Assembly (NCBI GenBank): GCA_005408345.1
Contig: SEMN01000206.1
Span: 377,001 to 441,000, forward strand
Length of the DNA: 64,000 nucleotides
From: Macquaria australasica
Taxonomy: Eukaryota; Chordata; Actinopteri; Centrarchiformes; Percichthyidae
Reading direction: 5' to 3'
The notes below the pieces were generated by a model that did no database searches, was not told the origin of the DNA, and was given only the letters and a program-made list of their open reading frames with translations. Each line of letters opens with the position of its first letter. The stretch's first letter is position 1. The translations under genes and the position numbers were made by a program. Positions 11,480-23,652 of this stretch are shown piece by piece.

Positions 11480-12440
11480 GCAGTTACTCTACACTGGATT
11501 CCAATAGAGAGCCATGCAGAGTCTGGGCAACAAAAAACACATCAAAACATCTCACAATACCAATAAAAAACAAATAACTGTTTGTCACTGAAGTACTGTC
11601 TATGTAACAAGGTAAAACTTTTCAAAACTAATTGTAAATGTTTTCATTTTGACAGATAGATATTATTACCCACAACACCTTGGTTTCAATCCTGTTTTCC
11701 CAAAAACTGACAAACAGTGAATACCTGCTTCTTTTCTCAGTTCAGACACCGCCGCTAGTCTGTAAAAAACACAACCATCAGTTTGCATCCATCTCGTTCC
11801 TCTGTCTCACACTCCCACCGGCCTCCCCCTGTCTCCCGTCCCTCCCTCCCTCCTCCCCCCTCTCTGTGTTTTTCTTTACTTGGCTGACTTTGTCCATCAA
11901 AGGGCACCTGCTCCTGGTGATTGTTTGCTCACCTTCCTGTCCAGAGCACTGCAGATGAGTGTCAGCAGTGTTTCGCTCTCACCACCTTTATTGCCCCCCC
12001 CACTCTAATGAAATGTCTCCCAGGCTGACGGGCCGCCTGTGCAAACATCAGGTCAGCGCAGCGTCCTGAGGCGTGTTCACACAATTTCGTCATTACATTA
12101 CGTTTACTACATTTTTGGAGTAATTTGTTGAGGCTCTTTGCGTGAGTGTGCAAGGTGGGAATTCAGAGTCTTGCTCAAGGACATTTCGTAATGTATGACA
12201 ATTAAATGACACACTGCTTATTATTGCTGATCCTGTGAACTTCCAGGTAAAAGACACCCTCTGAAATCAAACTTCTCTGCTCAGCATAAAGGTCCTAGCA
12301 AACAATTCTTTCTTTATGCCATTAGTATATGAATTATACTTTAATTATGACTTACAATAAGGAAAGAAGCAGCGTCCAATCATCTGCTGCAGCTCCCTCC
12401 TCTTTACATGTACAGTATGTACTAGGTTTTAATGTTCATG
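11480..12440. other. Intergenic stretch, nothing recognised
   Basis: Mostly unique-looking DNA with a pyrimidine-rich patch at about 11810-11870. No coding evidence. Confidence 0.4.
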
Positions 12441-12453
12441 TATGTGTCTATTG

Positions 12454-12847
12454 GTGCCTTCAAATTGGGTCGTGTTTACCGTGTTTTTACAAGAAGAGTC
12501 CATATGAACACCCTCCTCTTGTGGTATTCACAACCTTGTAAGTACAAATTTTATGAAATCACAGAGTTCACGAGTTGTGATGTGTTTGCTGACGTTTTCA
12601 GAAATAGCAGAGGCCATGGAAGTTCATTTTTCGGTGGATGGTAAGTTAATATATTGTAATTTGTTGGTATAAATCAAGATCAACATTTCTTGAAAAGAAG
12701 CAAAGAATGTCAAGAGAACAACGAGGAGTCTTTTGGCATCCATGTTTCCAGCTGTGTTCTCACGACCTACCACTTGAACGCCAAGCATATCGCGTACACG
12801 ACTTCCCATGTTGTAACCACGAGCTCATGAGTTCTATTTGAAGGCAG
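12454..12847. mobile_element. MITE with GCCTTCAAAT inverted ends
   Basis: GGTGCCTTCAAATTGGG at about 12453-12469 faces TTCTATTTGAAGGCAGC at about 12832-12848; the exact 10-base core is GCCTTCAAAT at 12456-12465 and ATTTGAAGGC at 12836-12845. The interior holds no transposase frame. No target duplication was established. Confidence 0.55.
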
Positions 12848-12849
12848 CA

Positions 12850-14490
12850 TATAAAAGGGGCCGTTTATGGCAAATCTGACTGACCATTTGCTGTAGTCAA
12901 TTCCTTGAGAAAAGTGTCTGAATCAGCTGTTGTTGCAGGGAGTGGAAAGGATCTCTATGGTAAAAAAATGAATTTGAGCCATTTTAAGCAAGGTTATATG
13001 CAGTACATTTTGGCATTTCCTAAAAACACTAATTAGGATCTATACCAAGTGACAGAGCAGAGATGAAAATACATTTGAATTTTGCACATTGATCAGAGAG
13101 GTTATTTTTGGCACAGCTTCACCTACTTCCACGGTGCATGTAGAGCAGAAATAGTCTGAAAAGGTCAAAACTCCAGCAACACTTGTAATGTAAAGAGCCT
13201 GATGAAGGTCTGTTTTTTGTGGCATAAATAGATTTTTCTTTAGATTATGCCTTTAGATGGATTTTGTATCCATGATCATTATCATTGACCTTTATTTCAT
13301 CAAGAAAAAAACTCCTCATTTTCAAAGGTGTGAAGTTTTAAGCATCTCAGTGACTTTGTAGTTATAGATCACCTTTGACTGAAATCAAAGATAAGAAAAG
13401 TTTAAAAGAAAAAGACTGCTTTTCCTTTTTAAGAATACTGGTACAGTGGATGAGGATATTGCACAGAAACACATGTACTGTATGTGTTGACACATGATCT
13501 ACTTACATTTCCTCAGGCACGTTGTGGTCTTGAGCTGTGTCACATGCAAGCTCTGTTTGTCATCTAAAGCAGCAAGTTCTTTTTCAAGAACTCAGGAAAT
13601 TTATGCCATTCTTGCTCCAAAAGAAGTCTTTGTGATCAAAGCAGTACGCTCAGTGAGGCATGCACAAGTGGAGGTAGCAGTGCTGAACATCCCTGATTGG
13701 TCAAACGTGAGCACAGACAACTTTGTCATAAGAAATTCCAAAAACAGAAAGGATCATAAAACAATAATAAAGACCACAGTGATGACAATAATTGCACTTC
13801 CTCCTATGTGGCCTAACCGTCACAGATCTTGAGATGTGGTGGGAAACCAAACACAAAATACATTCAAATTTGTAGGTCCTTAACTTTTAAGTTCCTCTAT
13901 TTCCAGGATCTTTTGGTGGAAAATGGCTCACACTGGTTCCCTACTACGTAGATGATGACTGTGTGTTTATGTGTATTCGTAGGCTTCGCTTCTTTACATA
14001 ATGAGAACGCATAATACAGATCATTAGAATGAGGTCACAGGAAAAATGAGCTAAAGGGGCATTAAGTAACACAGGACCTTTATCAACCTCTATTGGCAAA
14101 CAGTTGCAATTGCAACAACCCTAAGAGACTTGATTTCCTCTGATAGAAGTCTTCTCCATTGGCAGGATCTTAAAATCTTTTAATTTGTTCCAAAGGATCA
14201 ATACTGAAAGCCTGAAAGGTTTAGATTTCAAAGTCCAAACTATGATTCAACTGAAATTTCACGTTAGAAAATGTGCTTTTTAGAGTTTTTTTATTTTTGC
14301 TATGTGAGTTCAGAAAAAGTAGTCAATGGAAAATTAGGGTTAGGGTTACTTCACAAAAGTGTGTGTTTGACTGAATGAGCACATAAGAGGCAGAGAAACA
14401 GTGAGTGGAACGAAGAAAGACAAAGAGAACGAACAGCAAGAGCGCAGCCGCTGATGTGAAACCAAAGTGGACGAGGCTTTCGATTAGCTG
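12850..14490. other. Intergenic stretch with no gene
   Basis: A 112-codon frame at 13494-13832 has no recognisable domain. A two-unit TTAGGG pair occurs near 14336 and is too short to mean a telomeric array. Confidence 0.4.
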
Positions 14491-14499
14491 TTGCTTCAC

Positions 14500-14940
14500 A
14501 TGTCAGGCTGCGCTGCTGTTGAACGCTGACGGGGGCTGATTGGTGAGGGCCAGCCCTTTACAGCTTAATGATTGTCCCATAGCGCCCTGTCCCTCAGGGG
14601 GAAAACACTTTTTAAAGAAGAGGGAAGTCCACGAGCCTTGCTGTCGCTTAAGTTGGCAGCAAATAATCCGTCCAACCTCGTCACCTCCAGTGCGACCCAC
14701 AATCCTCTCCCCCCTTGTTCCACCAGCCCCGGTTCAAACGGCCCCGGGCGCTTGGAGCAAAGATAGCGAGGAACAATTGCTGCGTTCACAGTTCATCTTG
14801 CCGATGTTTTTTCCAGCCTGTCATGGGAGTCTTTGCACTTTTCCAGCGTTAGAAGAAAACTTGCTGGCACATTGTTGTTTCGTCGTTGCTCAGGAGAGGG
14901 TTTGACCTCGCATGACCTCGCAGGGGGACTAGTGCTTTGA
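14500..14940. promoter_or_regulatory. Candidate conserved non-coding element
   Basis: A repeat-free, comparatively G+C-rich island in A+T-rich DNA. It contains GGGGGCTGATTGGTG (14530), CAGCTTAATGATTG (14560), GGAACAATTGCTGCG (14771) and several overlapping open frames on both strands (up to 121 codons) that simply reflect few A+T-rich stops. A regulatory role is inference; alignment to other fish would decide. Confidence 0.3.
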
Positions 14941-14999
14941 TGAATGTATCGCAGCACAACATGCTGTATGAATGGTTGCATTAAACATTAATAAAATGC

Positions 15000-16130
15000 A
15001 TGTACAGTAAGGATTACATGCATCACTGAAGTATGCATATACTGTAGGCCTTTTGATCATGCATAACCTTCCAGTGACCAAACACCGCACTGGTTTTCCT
15101 TTGATTGTTCCATACTGTATCTGACGACCATGATCCTCCTTCTTTGAGTAGTTTGCATTGTTAGAAATGTAAGATTATCATCCATTTTTCCCTCTTTGCA
15201 AAGAGATTATATTTTCAGTCCAATTTGTTTGTTTGGCAGCAGGAGAACGAGAAGAACAGATTTTTTGTTAAATTTGACTGAATGTTAGACCGTTTGCCAA
15301 AAGAGCAAGTGATCCGTTTCTGGTGCTGATCCAGGAGTTTCCTAAAGATTTTTATAATATTTTGAGGACATTTTTCTCATGACCTACTACACTTACTTGG
15401 ATTTTAAAAAATCTGCTACATGTATCCTATTATTTTCTACCACATCTATTCGGATACAGATCTGGATCTAGACTGAAAATACATTTTCTCTAGTCCTTTT
15501 ATTTCTTTTTGCTTTTTTTTTTGTTTTCACTCCCCTCTCAAAAACGTATGTCTTAAAACCTTGTTGGTGTTTTTTGCTTTAAATGAAATTAATAGAACTT
15601 TGGGCATTAGGCCGATACGAACAAGGAGCCCTGAAAGTGCACAGATAAATGGACATTTGAACTCCATCTGCTGATGAAGATGGTGTGGTATAGTTGAAAG
15701 CACCAGAATAGCCGAATGGACCTTGTGGTAAGATAGTTTTGTCAACAAAGAACGAGTGGTTTGATTTTGGTGCAAACACTGGGATTTTTTTTTTACAAGG
15801 ATTTCATAACATTTCAAGATTTTTTGAGCATTTCTGCTGTTTTCACCTGGACTACACGTCTAGAATTATTCTATATCTGGCAGATTATTTCCATTATTTT
15901 CTATTACTGTGTGTATTTGATGCAGATCCAGTCTGATATTACAAAATTGGCTAGTCTTGTTGTATGTATGCACTTGTTTTTCTTTCATGACTTTACCACA
16001 TTGTACTGTATATTCTTCCAATCATGTATGTGCTGTTGAGCTAGAAACGTTTTATTATCTTCCATTTTTTGTTGTTTCCGACTTCCAACAGTCTGATGTT
16101 GCTATAAGATTGTATTACAGATTCGTACCT
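15000..16130. other. A+T-rich intergenic DNA, nothing recognised
   Basis: Long T-rich stretches give overlapping open frames on both strands at 15527-16039. None has domain or splice support. Confidence 0.4.
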
Positions 16131-16131
16131 C

Positions 16132-16134
<3 letters not shown>

Positions 16135-16169
<35 letters not shown>

Positions 16170-16192
16170 GTAATAATAATAATAATAATAAT
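16135..16192. repeat. (AAT)n microsatellite
   Basis: About 19 trinucleotide units with one TAG interruption. It abuts the dispersed element that follows and may be its simple-repeat end. Confidence 0.9.
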
Positions 16193-16345
16193 ACTCTTTA
16201 TTTATACAGCACTTTTCAAAATCTACGTTACAAAGTGCTTCACAAAGACAGCAAAATAAAACAATCAAGTCATAAAATCAAGGAAACAGATACCCACACA
16301 AAAGAAAAAACATTTTAAAGGAAATAAAAGACAGTTCAAAGAAAA
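16193..16345 (+). mobile_element. Short non-autonomous fish element (TTTATTTATACAGCAC type)
   Basis: CTCTTTATTTATACAGCAC, TTACAAAGTGCTTCACAAAG and ACAGCAAAATAAAAC form an ordered phrase set seen in many fish genomes as a short dispersed element. The attached AAT array is typical of an insertion end. Boundaries are approximate. Confidence 0.5.
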
Positions 16346-16738
16346 ATTTAAACTCACGTAAAATCAGAAAAGGCTCTCATATGAAGATGAAAAATCACCT
16401 TTCTAACGGGGGCTGTTTGAAAAGTGCAACTCTTGCCAAGTCTGCAATGTCAGAGTTTATTTTCCTGTCACGTATTTATTTGTAATCTGGCCATGTCTCT
16501 AATATGTAAGACGCAATATGATGTTAAATGTGATATTCATATCATCTGCTCCCCTGGCTTTGGCTGAATCAGAAATCCCCCATGTTCTCAGCGGTTTAAT
16601 GGATTTACCTAAGCAGTCACACTTGAGTTCACGCACGGACATACCTCCTCACTCAACTTGACAACCTTGCCGGTCCGCATTTACTCTGACGACCAGGAGT
16701 ATCTAAAGCATGTGACAAAGTCCTCAGACAGACCAGGG

Positions 16739-16766
16739 CGTGTGTGTGTGTGTGTGTGTGTGTGTT
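16739..16766. repeat. (GT)n microsatellite
   Basis: About 13 GT units, followed by a short G run (TTGGGGGGG). Confidence 0.9.
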
Positions 16767-17379
16767 GGGGGGGTCGGACTTCGCCTCCTCCTCCCTCTCA
16801 GCGTCACATCTCTTGACAGCTGCCATTTTCAGTACCGTGCTTCACCCTCGTAGCCAGTCGACTGCCAAGTCCCCATCAACTTTGCTTTCTCGCCGCCTTT
16901 TCCTGCTCAGGTTTCCAGAGCGCAGACTGGAGACAGCGGAGGGAGTCGCCGCAGTGTCGCCAGAGATTAGCGACATGGGCTTGAGGGCCAGCAGGCCTCC
17001 GCCCGACCCTGACTGATAGCTGCAGAGGACAGAAAACTGAAATGAAAAACATCCTGAACTTTGTGCGGAGTTAGAAATTAGGCTGAGCTGGAGAGGATGT
17101 TCTGCCTGATGCTGAAGAGATGATGGCTGGCACCAACATTAAAAAGTTAGACTACAGAACCGAAATGTAACAGACAGACAATGTGTGTCTTTTGTGAAAT
17201 ATAGACCTGATATTAGTTGATATACATTTTTATATAAACTTTCATCCTGCTGTATTACATGTATGTGAAATCTTGAGGCTAGGTTATGATGATGTTGAAC
17301 TTGAAGGCATCCCTCCTCAAGATCAAACCGTTAATACTTTCTTATATTTTTAAGAAAGGAAACTAGAGTAAGAAGAAAA

Positions 17380-17500
17380 CTACCATGGAGGATCAATAAA
17401 AGAGTCTTCTGATGGAGAAATCTGTGGGTTTTTGACAAAACTATTTCCCCACAAGGTTCATTTAGTAGCTTTTCTGCAGCTTTCAATTGTATCACACAAT
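17380..17500. repeat. Dispersed repeat fragment related to 18785-18840
   Basis: GAGGATCAATAAAAGAGTCT then TGATGGAGAAATCTGTGGGT parallels GAGGATCAATAATGGAGTCT then TATGGAGACAAACATCTGTG at 18787. Two copies 1.4 kb apart point to a dispersed or locally duplicated repeat of unknown class. Confidence 0.45.
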
Positions 17501-17924
17501 CTTCCTCAGCAGATGGAATTTGCTCAGTTGTAGATTTTCGAATTTCCAATTTTCTTTGAAGTTGTGTTCAGACAGAAAGTGAAGAATCGTGAGAATTCGA
17601 CCGCTGGACCGTTTGTGTTTATTTGCTCCAAACAGCCAATGTACCAACGGCCAGACGAACAGCGTCTGTCTGTGTGTTTGTGTTCAGCTCAGCCTCTGAC
17701 TAAACTCAAAACCCACCAGAAACTCTTTTTCTCTTCTTTCTGTTACTTCCCTCCAGCTTCTCTGTACGTTCATGAAGCAGATTTATAAAGCACCACGACA
17801 CGCTCAAGTTGAACCATTTTTACGTCTGCATCTATTCGAGCCACCCCGGGAAAATTTGCATTTAATCGCGTCTTTCCATAGACTTTGTATGCAGTCGTGC
17901 CATCTCTACACATACAGGCAGCAA

Positions 17925-18760
17925 CATCATCAGGTGAAAATTTTAAATTGTCCGATACTTTGTTATGACCAAACAGTCCTACCTGAAAAATTACATTCCC
18001 ATCAACTTCAGCTGTAGCCTGTCTATCTACTATCGCTGTGTCTCAAATCGCGTACTTCCATACTTACACTTAATATTTTGAGTGCATAAGTGCGTTCACA
18101 GTGACAAGTATGGCAAAATGCAGTGTACTATGAGTACCTGGATGATGTACTCATAACGGTCAAAAAGTTGAGTGTGGAACGCTGCGCACTTCTCACCCTC
18201 AACGGTCGCCATCTCGGCTATGTAGCGGAAGGGGAGGGACCACCAACGGCCGCGGTTGTGATTGTTGCGGCTAAAAGTAAAAGCACGTTCATTTTCATTA
18301 ATTTTTAATCAAACTGAATTGAAGTCAAGTGAGCAAACGAGCTGGCAGATATTTTGGCGTAAAATGTTGGCGATAATGCTCCGCCTGGTTGCAACTCGCC
18401 ATTAAAAAGAAGAAGCGGTCAAATGTTGCGATCGTCATTTCCGGTAAGCGCAGGACAGCCGTGTTCGATTTGAGACGACACTATCCTGTCAACATTAATG
18501 CACTACACAAGTCAGTACACAGTGTAGCCTACTGCGTGTAAGTGTACTAACGGAAGTATCCGAATTGAGACACAGCGTATGTGTTTAGTACCGAGCATCA
18601 AATGTTAGCATGCTAACACGCTAAACTAAGATGGTGAACACGGTAAACATTATACCTGCTAATCATCAGCATGTTAGCATCATTGTGAGCATGTTAGCAT
18701 GCTAATGTTAACATTTAGCTCAAGGCGTACAGTAGACTAGTCTTGTTTAATACAGTAAGC
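17925..18760 (+). repeat. Teleost dispersed repeat (GTTAGCATGCTAAC family), copy B, interrupted
   Basis: The left piece (CATCAGGTGAAAATTTTAAA, then ACTTTGTTATGACCAAAC and CATTCCCATCAACTTCAGC) and right piece (GTGTTTAGTACCGAGC, TGTTAGCATGCTAACACGC, GTGAGCATGTTAGCATGC) are halves of the family seen at 7910-8940. They are separated by a 544-bp MITE. Confidence 0.7.
18034..18577. mobile_element. MITE with about 26-bp terminal inverted repeats, nested in copy B
   Basis: The left end CGCTGTGTCTCAAATCGCG (18034 on) and the reverse complement of the right end, CGCTGTGTCTCAATTCGG (from 18577), agree at 23 of the first 26 bases, including a shared TACTTCC. The flanks are TAT on both sides (18031-18033 and 18578-18580), consistent with a TA or 3-base target duplication. 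The 61-codon frame inside has no transposase features, so the element is non-autonomous. Superfamily not assigned. Confidence 0.8.
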
Positions 18761-18784
18761 TAGACTGACATAGGAAAACGACCC

Positions 18785-18845
18785 ATTGAGGATCAATAAT
18801 GGAGTCTTTTTATGGAGACAAACATCTGTGGGTCTGTTTGAATAC
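18785..18845. repeat. Second copy of the GAGGATCAATAA fragment
   Basis: Partner of the fragment at 17380. The similarity covers about 55 bases with small gaps. Confidence 0.4.
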
Positions 18846-19689
18846 TATATATATTTTTCAATTGATATATTCTGTGATATTCAAAGGGCTTCACCTGACT
18901 GGATAGAGGAACTACAAGAAGTGATGCAACAGATGTTGATTGATAAATGTGCTGGAAACATACCGTTTTGAAAGGAAATATCTATTTGTGCCTATGTTTC
19001 CAATTCCTGAGGCTCAAAAGTAAAAGACCAAGCCAAAATTGAGTGTTATACTGGACAAAATTTGACAGAATATTCCCCTGCTGTGACAAACTGACAGTGT
19101 TGATTAGGAGAGTCACTACTCATATGAGCTAAGATACACTGGCTGGGACACAAGTGAATCTCTGCTCCCTGCAGTTCTCAGAAGTGTAATCAATAACCTC
19201 AGCACATTCCCTCCTCGCCAAGCCTGAGTCAGAGAAAACACATGTTAGGTATTGTAGAAGTATCAGAGCATTCATGAAAAATCATGCCTGGCCAGGCCGC
19301 ATAAGTGAATTCAGCCGTTGTTTAGGGAACTTATTGTTCGGAGGACAGAGAACACAAAGATTCATCCAACGTCAACTCCTGTAACCTAGAAAGCTGCAAA
19401 ACAAACAGAAAACACAATGCTGTACCTTCCCTCGCCTGGACTCTTTAGTTCAGGAGGAGGCAGCATGACGGGAATCATCTTGTTTGTTTCTTCAAGGAGA
19501 TTTTTGTTTTATTTTAGCTTCAATGGCATGAAATTGTTATTCCTCTCTGGAATTCACCTCGGGTTCTTTTTATCTTCAGGAAAACCACTCAGAATCTGGT
19601 TTCACAGTTTACTGGGCTCCTCTAGCTGTTGTAGAAGTTATTTTTCATCTGTTTATCTTGGATCCTTGCTATGTGTTCAGTGTTAAAAA

Positions 19690-20000
19690 GTGCGAGGTAT
19701 TTCATTTTGACCTGATGATGACACTAGCAGAATAGCCAGGAGGTCACAAAGACATTACCACCATGAATATCCAAAATATCAAGATTTCATGGAAATCAGG
19801 CCAACAGTTTTAAAGATATCTTCCTCTTGACCAAACTGGTGGTCAAGTCGAAATTTTGACCTAACATTGGTGACTTTCAGCATGTCAGGTGTCACCAAAA
19901 TCATAAGAAAACATCCTCTGTGGATGGTTTCCCAGAGGATGCTTCCTCTGTAGTTGATTAGATATCTTGTAATGGGCCAAAGACCAAATGTCTTAAAGAC
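19690..20000 (-). repeat. Probable minus-strand relative of the GTTAGCATGCTAAC repeat
   Basis: Read on the minus strand it contains TTTCCATGAAATCTTG, GGATATTCATGGTGGTAATG, ATCATCAGGTCAAAAT and GAGGATG phrases that resemble the 5' portion of copies A and B (CCATGAAATTTCG, CATCAGGTGAAAATT). Divergence is high and limits are approximate. Confidence 0.4.
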
Positions 20001-20069
20001 TATCCAGCAATGGCGTCCTTAATCCTGTCTTTCAGCAAACTGGGGTAAGACTTCTTCTGCCTGGTCCAT

Positions 20070-20500
20070 AGTTAAAGAAAAAGCTTGAAACTTTGGGAAA
20101 TATGTTTATGTGCTTCCTGTCCAAGAGTCAGATCATCATCAAGACTGGTAGCTAGCCTGGTTTTCAGTACAATAAAACACATTTTTTTTGGATTTAGAGG
20201 GAGTCACATGTTGTACTTGACATACTTATCCATCAGTCCACTGCTGCTTTGCAGCGCCTCCGCTGGTTGACTCCATGAAATACTGCGCCTAGCTGTTGTT
20301 CGCCAACAAATAGTTATGACATATAACTCCCTGTAAAACCCGACATTATCGTTTTTATATTCTGTTTGTGCACCATTTAAACAAATGTGAGAAAATGTGT
20401 TAAATAGTGAGCTTTAGAGGTGTTGAGAGGCATTATTTTGAACTTCGGACAGAGCCAGGATAGCTGCCTACATTCCTTGTGTTAACATAGGCTAATCGCC
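20070..20500. repeat. Common percomorph dispersed repeat (CTTTGGGAAATATG family)
   Basis: ACTTTGGGAAATATGTTTAT, AGACTGGTAGCTAGCCTGG, AACAAATAGTTATGACATA, ATTTAAACAAATGTGAGAA and AGTGAGCTTTAGAGGTG occur in this order, an arrangement I recognise as a dispersed repeat of many percomorph genomes. No coding potential. Confidence 0.5.
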
Positions 20501-20519
20501 TCCGGGCTCTAGCTCTGTA

Positions 20520-21340
20520 TGAGGCCGAAATAAAGAGAAAAAGCATATTTTCCAAAATGTCGAACTATCAATATCCTAAAATGTGGCTGACATTGCCTGT
20601 CTGATAATGAAGATGAGTATTAAAATTGTATGTTTTGACATTAATTCAAGCGTAAAACTCAAGGGTTTATGTCACTTGTGAGTCTCAACACCGGACTAGT
20701 TGATACTGTGTCACTTAAAACTAACTAACCCTAACCTCATGTTCAGTACAGTTAGAACAACTTCAGACAGGTAAAAAGACCAGTTTTTCATATTGTGTGT
20801 AGGCTATTCTTATCAGTTTAGGTTAGTTTACAATTTCTAATTAATTTAAAGTTCAATGTGGTATCAAAGCAATCAAACTTTGGTTTATCAGAATTCTGTG
20901 AACTGAGTTGAAAACCATTTGTAACTATTTTCAAAGTTTGACGCTGTCAGATGTATTTTCAGTTCAGCAGGCAGCCGTATCTTCTGTTAAAGTCCCCTCA
21001 GTGTCTTTACATCACTCTGAGTATCCATAGGACCATCAGCTAACAAGCCTCATCTCAGCCTGGAGTCATGTTCCTGTAATGTACACCAGAGAGCCGCATC
21101 ACCTCCCTTCACATGGGATCCCTTTGAGGACAGCCACAGCACAGTTATTTTATCTCGGACTACTGTGTGAACTTTTAATGCGATTACCGGCCACATAGGA
21201 TGACATGAGTCCAGGCCACGGCGTCCGTTTTCCCAAAGCGAACATAAGAGGTTTGGATGGATGGTGGGCAAATACTGCACATCCCTCCTGGCAATCACTC
21301 CAGCCTCCTTCTCTGGTCATCCTCTAATTTCAAAAAGGGT
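20520..21340. other. Intergenic stretch with no gene
   Basis: Mixed A+T-rich DNA. The minus-strand frame at 21050-21298 (82 codons) has no recognisable domain. Confidence 0.4.
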
Positions 21341-21530
21341 CACTGATCTAATAATAAAGGGCTGTGACAGTAATGAGGGTCACGGATGTGTGGTCCGAGG
21401 CTTCGGGATTAAATGGGCGCAGTTACAATACCAGTAAACTCGGGCCAATCTCAGCAATATTTAGCCGGACATTGAGCTGCAGTGCCTGAGCCTCAAGTCA
21501 TGTTAGCTTAACACCAAACGCCACTCAAGT
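21340..21530. promoter_or_regulatory. Candidate conserved non-coding element
   Basis: Repeat-free block with TCTAATAATAAAGGGC, GACAGTAATGAGGGTCACG, GGGATTAAATGGGCG and GCAATATTTAGCC, i.e. clustered homeodomain/nuclear-receptor-like cores in moderate G+C. Role is inference only. Confidence 0.3.
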
Positions 21531-22029
21531 ACAAGGGGGTGGGGAATTGTGTGTACGTGTGTGTGTGATACTCGAACCGAGGCCAAACATTTCAGTGGGT
21601 CACATACTTGGCTTAGCAGTGAAGCATTTGCTGCTTCCCAAAGTCTTTCGCTCCAACTTCCTCAGGCAGAGTGAGCGAGCGGATACACCTGAGTGCCGCT
21701 TCAGTTTTCTAAACTCTGGAGTTAAATAACCTGGGACTCATTCATCGCTGCTGCAATTACAGCAGATTGCTTAATTTGCACATGAAATTAGGAAGCCTCT
21801 TGTGCCTGTGTAACAACTAATCTGCACAGGATTTCTTTTTCTTTTTTTTTTTTTGCATTGAGCGACGGACTCCCTCTCTGATTTTGACATTTGTCAGCAT
21901 CGTGTAATTGTTTTCTCAGATTATCTGTTGGGTTTAATTCTAAACTCTTAATACCAACCAAATTTCTCTTAGAAAACAATCAGGATTTGAATTGAGTTGT
22001 GTCACATCCCCTTCCACACTCTGATGCCT

Positions 22030-22480
22030 TTTTTTTTTTCTTTCGCACGCTCTCTCTCAATCTCTGCACGCTTGAGGCCAAGAATATGAGACCAATTAAA
22101 ACTCAGAGCAGGGTCCTGCAACCATCCTCTCTCCTGGCAGGCGTCCTGGTAACACGTTGCACATTCTTTGCTCCAGTAAGCCTCGCGCTCTCCCGCCCCA
22201 TTTCCCAAAACCACATAAGACAAACGGGGACTGGTGGATCGGGGTGCGTGCCAGGTTCAGACGCGCAACAACAAAGACAAAGGAGATCACAGTGGGAATT
22301 AGGGGGATTCCCCAGAGAGCAGAGGGGAGGATGATGGTGGTTATGAGGTAAATCTGCTGTGAAATCTCCCCCATGTAGAAAGTGCGGAGGACAACGCCGT
22401 CTGCTTAGCCCTGACGTGACAAGAATGAGGTCAATGAACACCGGGTGCATGACCCCTGAGTAAGTTCGGGGAATAAGGGC
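22030..22480. promoter_or_regulatory. Repeat-free G+C-moderate block, possible regulatory element
   Basis: Open frames overlap on both strands (111 to 138 codons), which reflects base composition and not coding. CCAATTAAAACTC (22092) and CCTGACGTGACAAG (22410, CRE-like) are present. No splice context joins any frame to a gene. Confidence 0.22.
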
Positions 22481-22699
22481 CTGGGGGCGATGCAGTGCTT
22501 CGTTAAAGCCAGGGGTCACTCATTAAGGGCAGGATCCTTCCCTCTGCTTAAATGTCTTGAAGGAGAGGGGGGCTTTAAAGTGATTATGGTCAGACATGGT
22601 TATCCATGTCAACCAGGGTCAGAAGTTAAAGGATCCCTGGTGACTGCCGGCATGTCTCAGGATGGTGCCCCCCCCCCCCTCCTTAGCTCCCTGTGAGGC

Positions 22700-23640
22700 A
22701 TCACTGGAAGTCCAGAGGGATTTATTTTCTTTTTCATTAATGCCACCACTCAAATCCTGCAAGCCATATGGTACTAAAACAATTTGGAAGAAAGGAGTGA
22801 GTTAGGTTTTTATTCTGGCTCTCACCCTGGGGTTTAGGACCCCTCAAATGCTCCAGAGTTATAAAATTAAATATAAGACATGGAGAAATACTTATATATA
22901 AAAAAATAAACCACTAAAAGCCCTTTTATTGTGTGATAAAACACATTTGCAGCATTTAAGCTTCAAGTAAAATGCCTCCAAAAGAAAAATCATTACTTAT
23001 GTCAGTTTTCACAGCTTCTTATTTTATAGCTTTTTAAATGTGTAATATGTTAAAAAATAATCTTGAAAAAATAACATGACAAGGAGTTTTAGTGTTTGCT
23101 AATGCAGTGTAAGTAATCCCATTTTATCCTGCAGACAAGAAGTCTTGAGGACATATGGATTAAAACAACTGATCAAAATTCATAGTCGTTTAATTTGTTA
23201 TCAGTCAGTTTGTGGGAACTTCCAGCTGCTTAAAAACAAGCAAATCTTTTTTTTTCCCCAAATCTGATGAATTCCTGCACGAGTTCCTGTTAGGACCGCA
23301 GCCAAAGCAGCAATGTGGTGAGAACGTGTCACATCTACCACAGCTGCATCTGTGCTGCACATCTCTGTCTTTTTACTGGAGGTTTTGCACTTGCTGAACG
23401 TCCATGATGGAGGTCCTTCTCGCTGGGGCCCCTTTCATGCTACTGTCAAAACAGCTCGTTAGGTCTCAGAAACAGGCCCTTTTCGAATCCACCTTTTGAG
23501 TATTTCTCACCGGACAGGTTCTGAAAAAACCCTTCCCACCCTGAACGACCTTCAGAGTCTGCGTGAGTTTTCAGTTTTTGTTTTTATTCAGTTTTTGAGT
23601 CTGTCAGCCAAACCCTCCACCCGCCTGTATTCTGAGTCTC
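22700..23640. other. Intergenic stretch with no gene
   Basis: A+T-rich to 23250, then mixed. No repeat or coding signature was recognised. Confidence 0.4.
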
Positions 23641-23652
23641 TTTTCTGTCTGT

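Noticed and set aside
14336..14348. Interstitial telomere repeat (TTAGGG)
   Set aside because: Only two units, expected by chance.
22002..22519. Minus-strand frames of 73, 92 and 138 codons
   Set aside because: Frames overlap in three registers on both strands, a composition effect; no splice or domain support.
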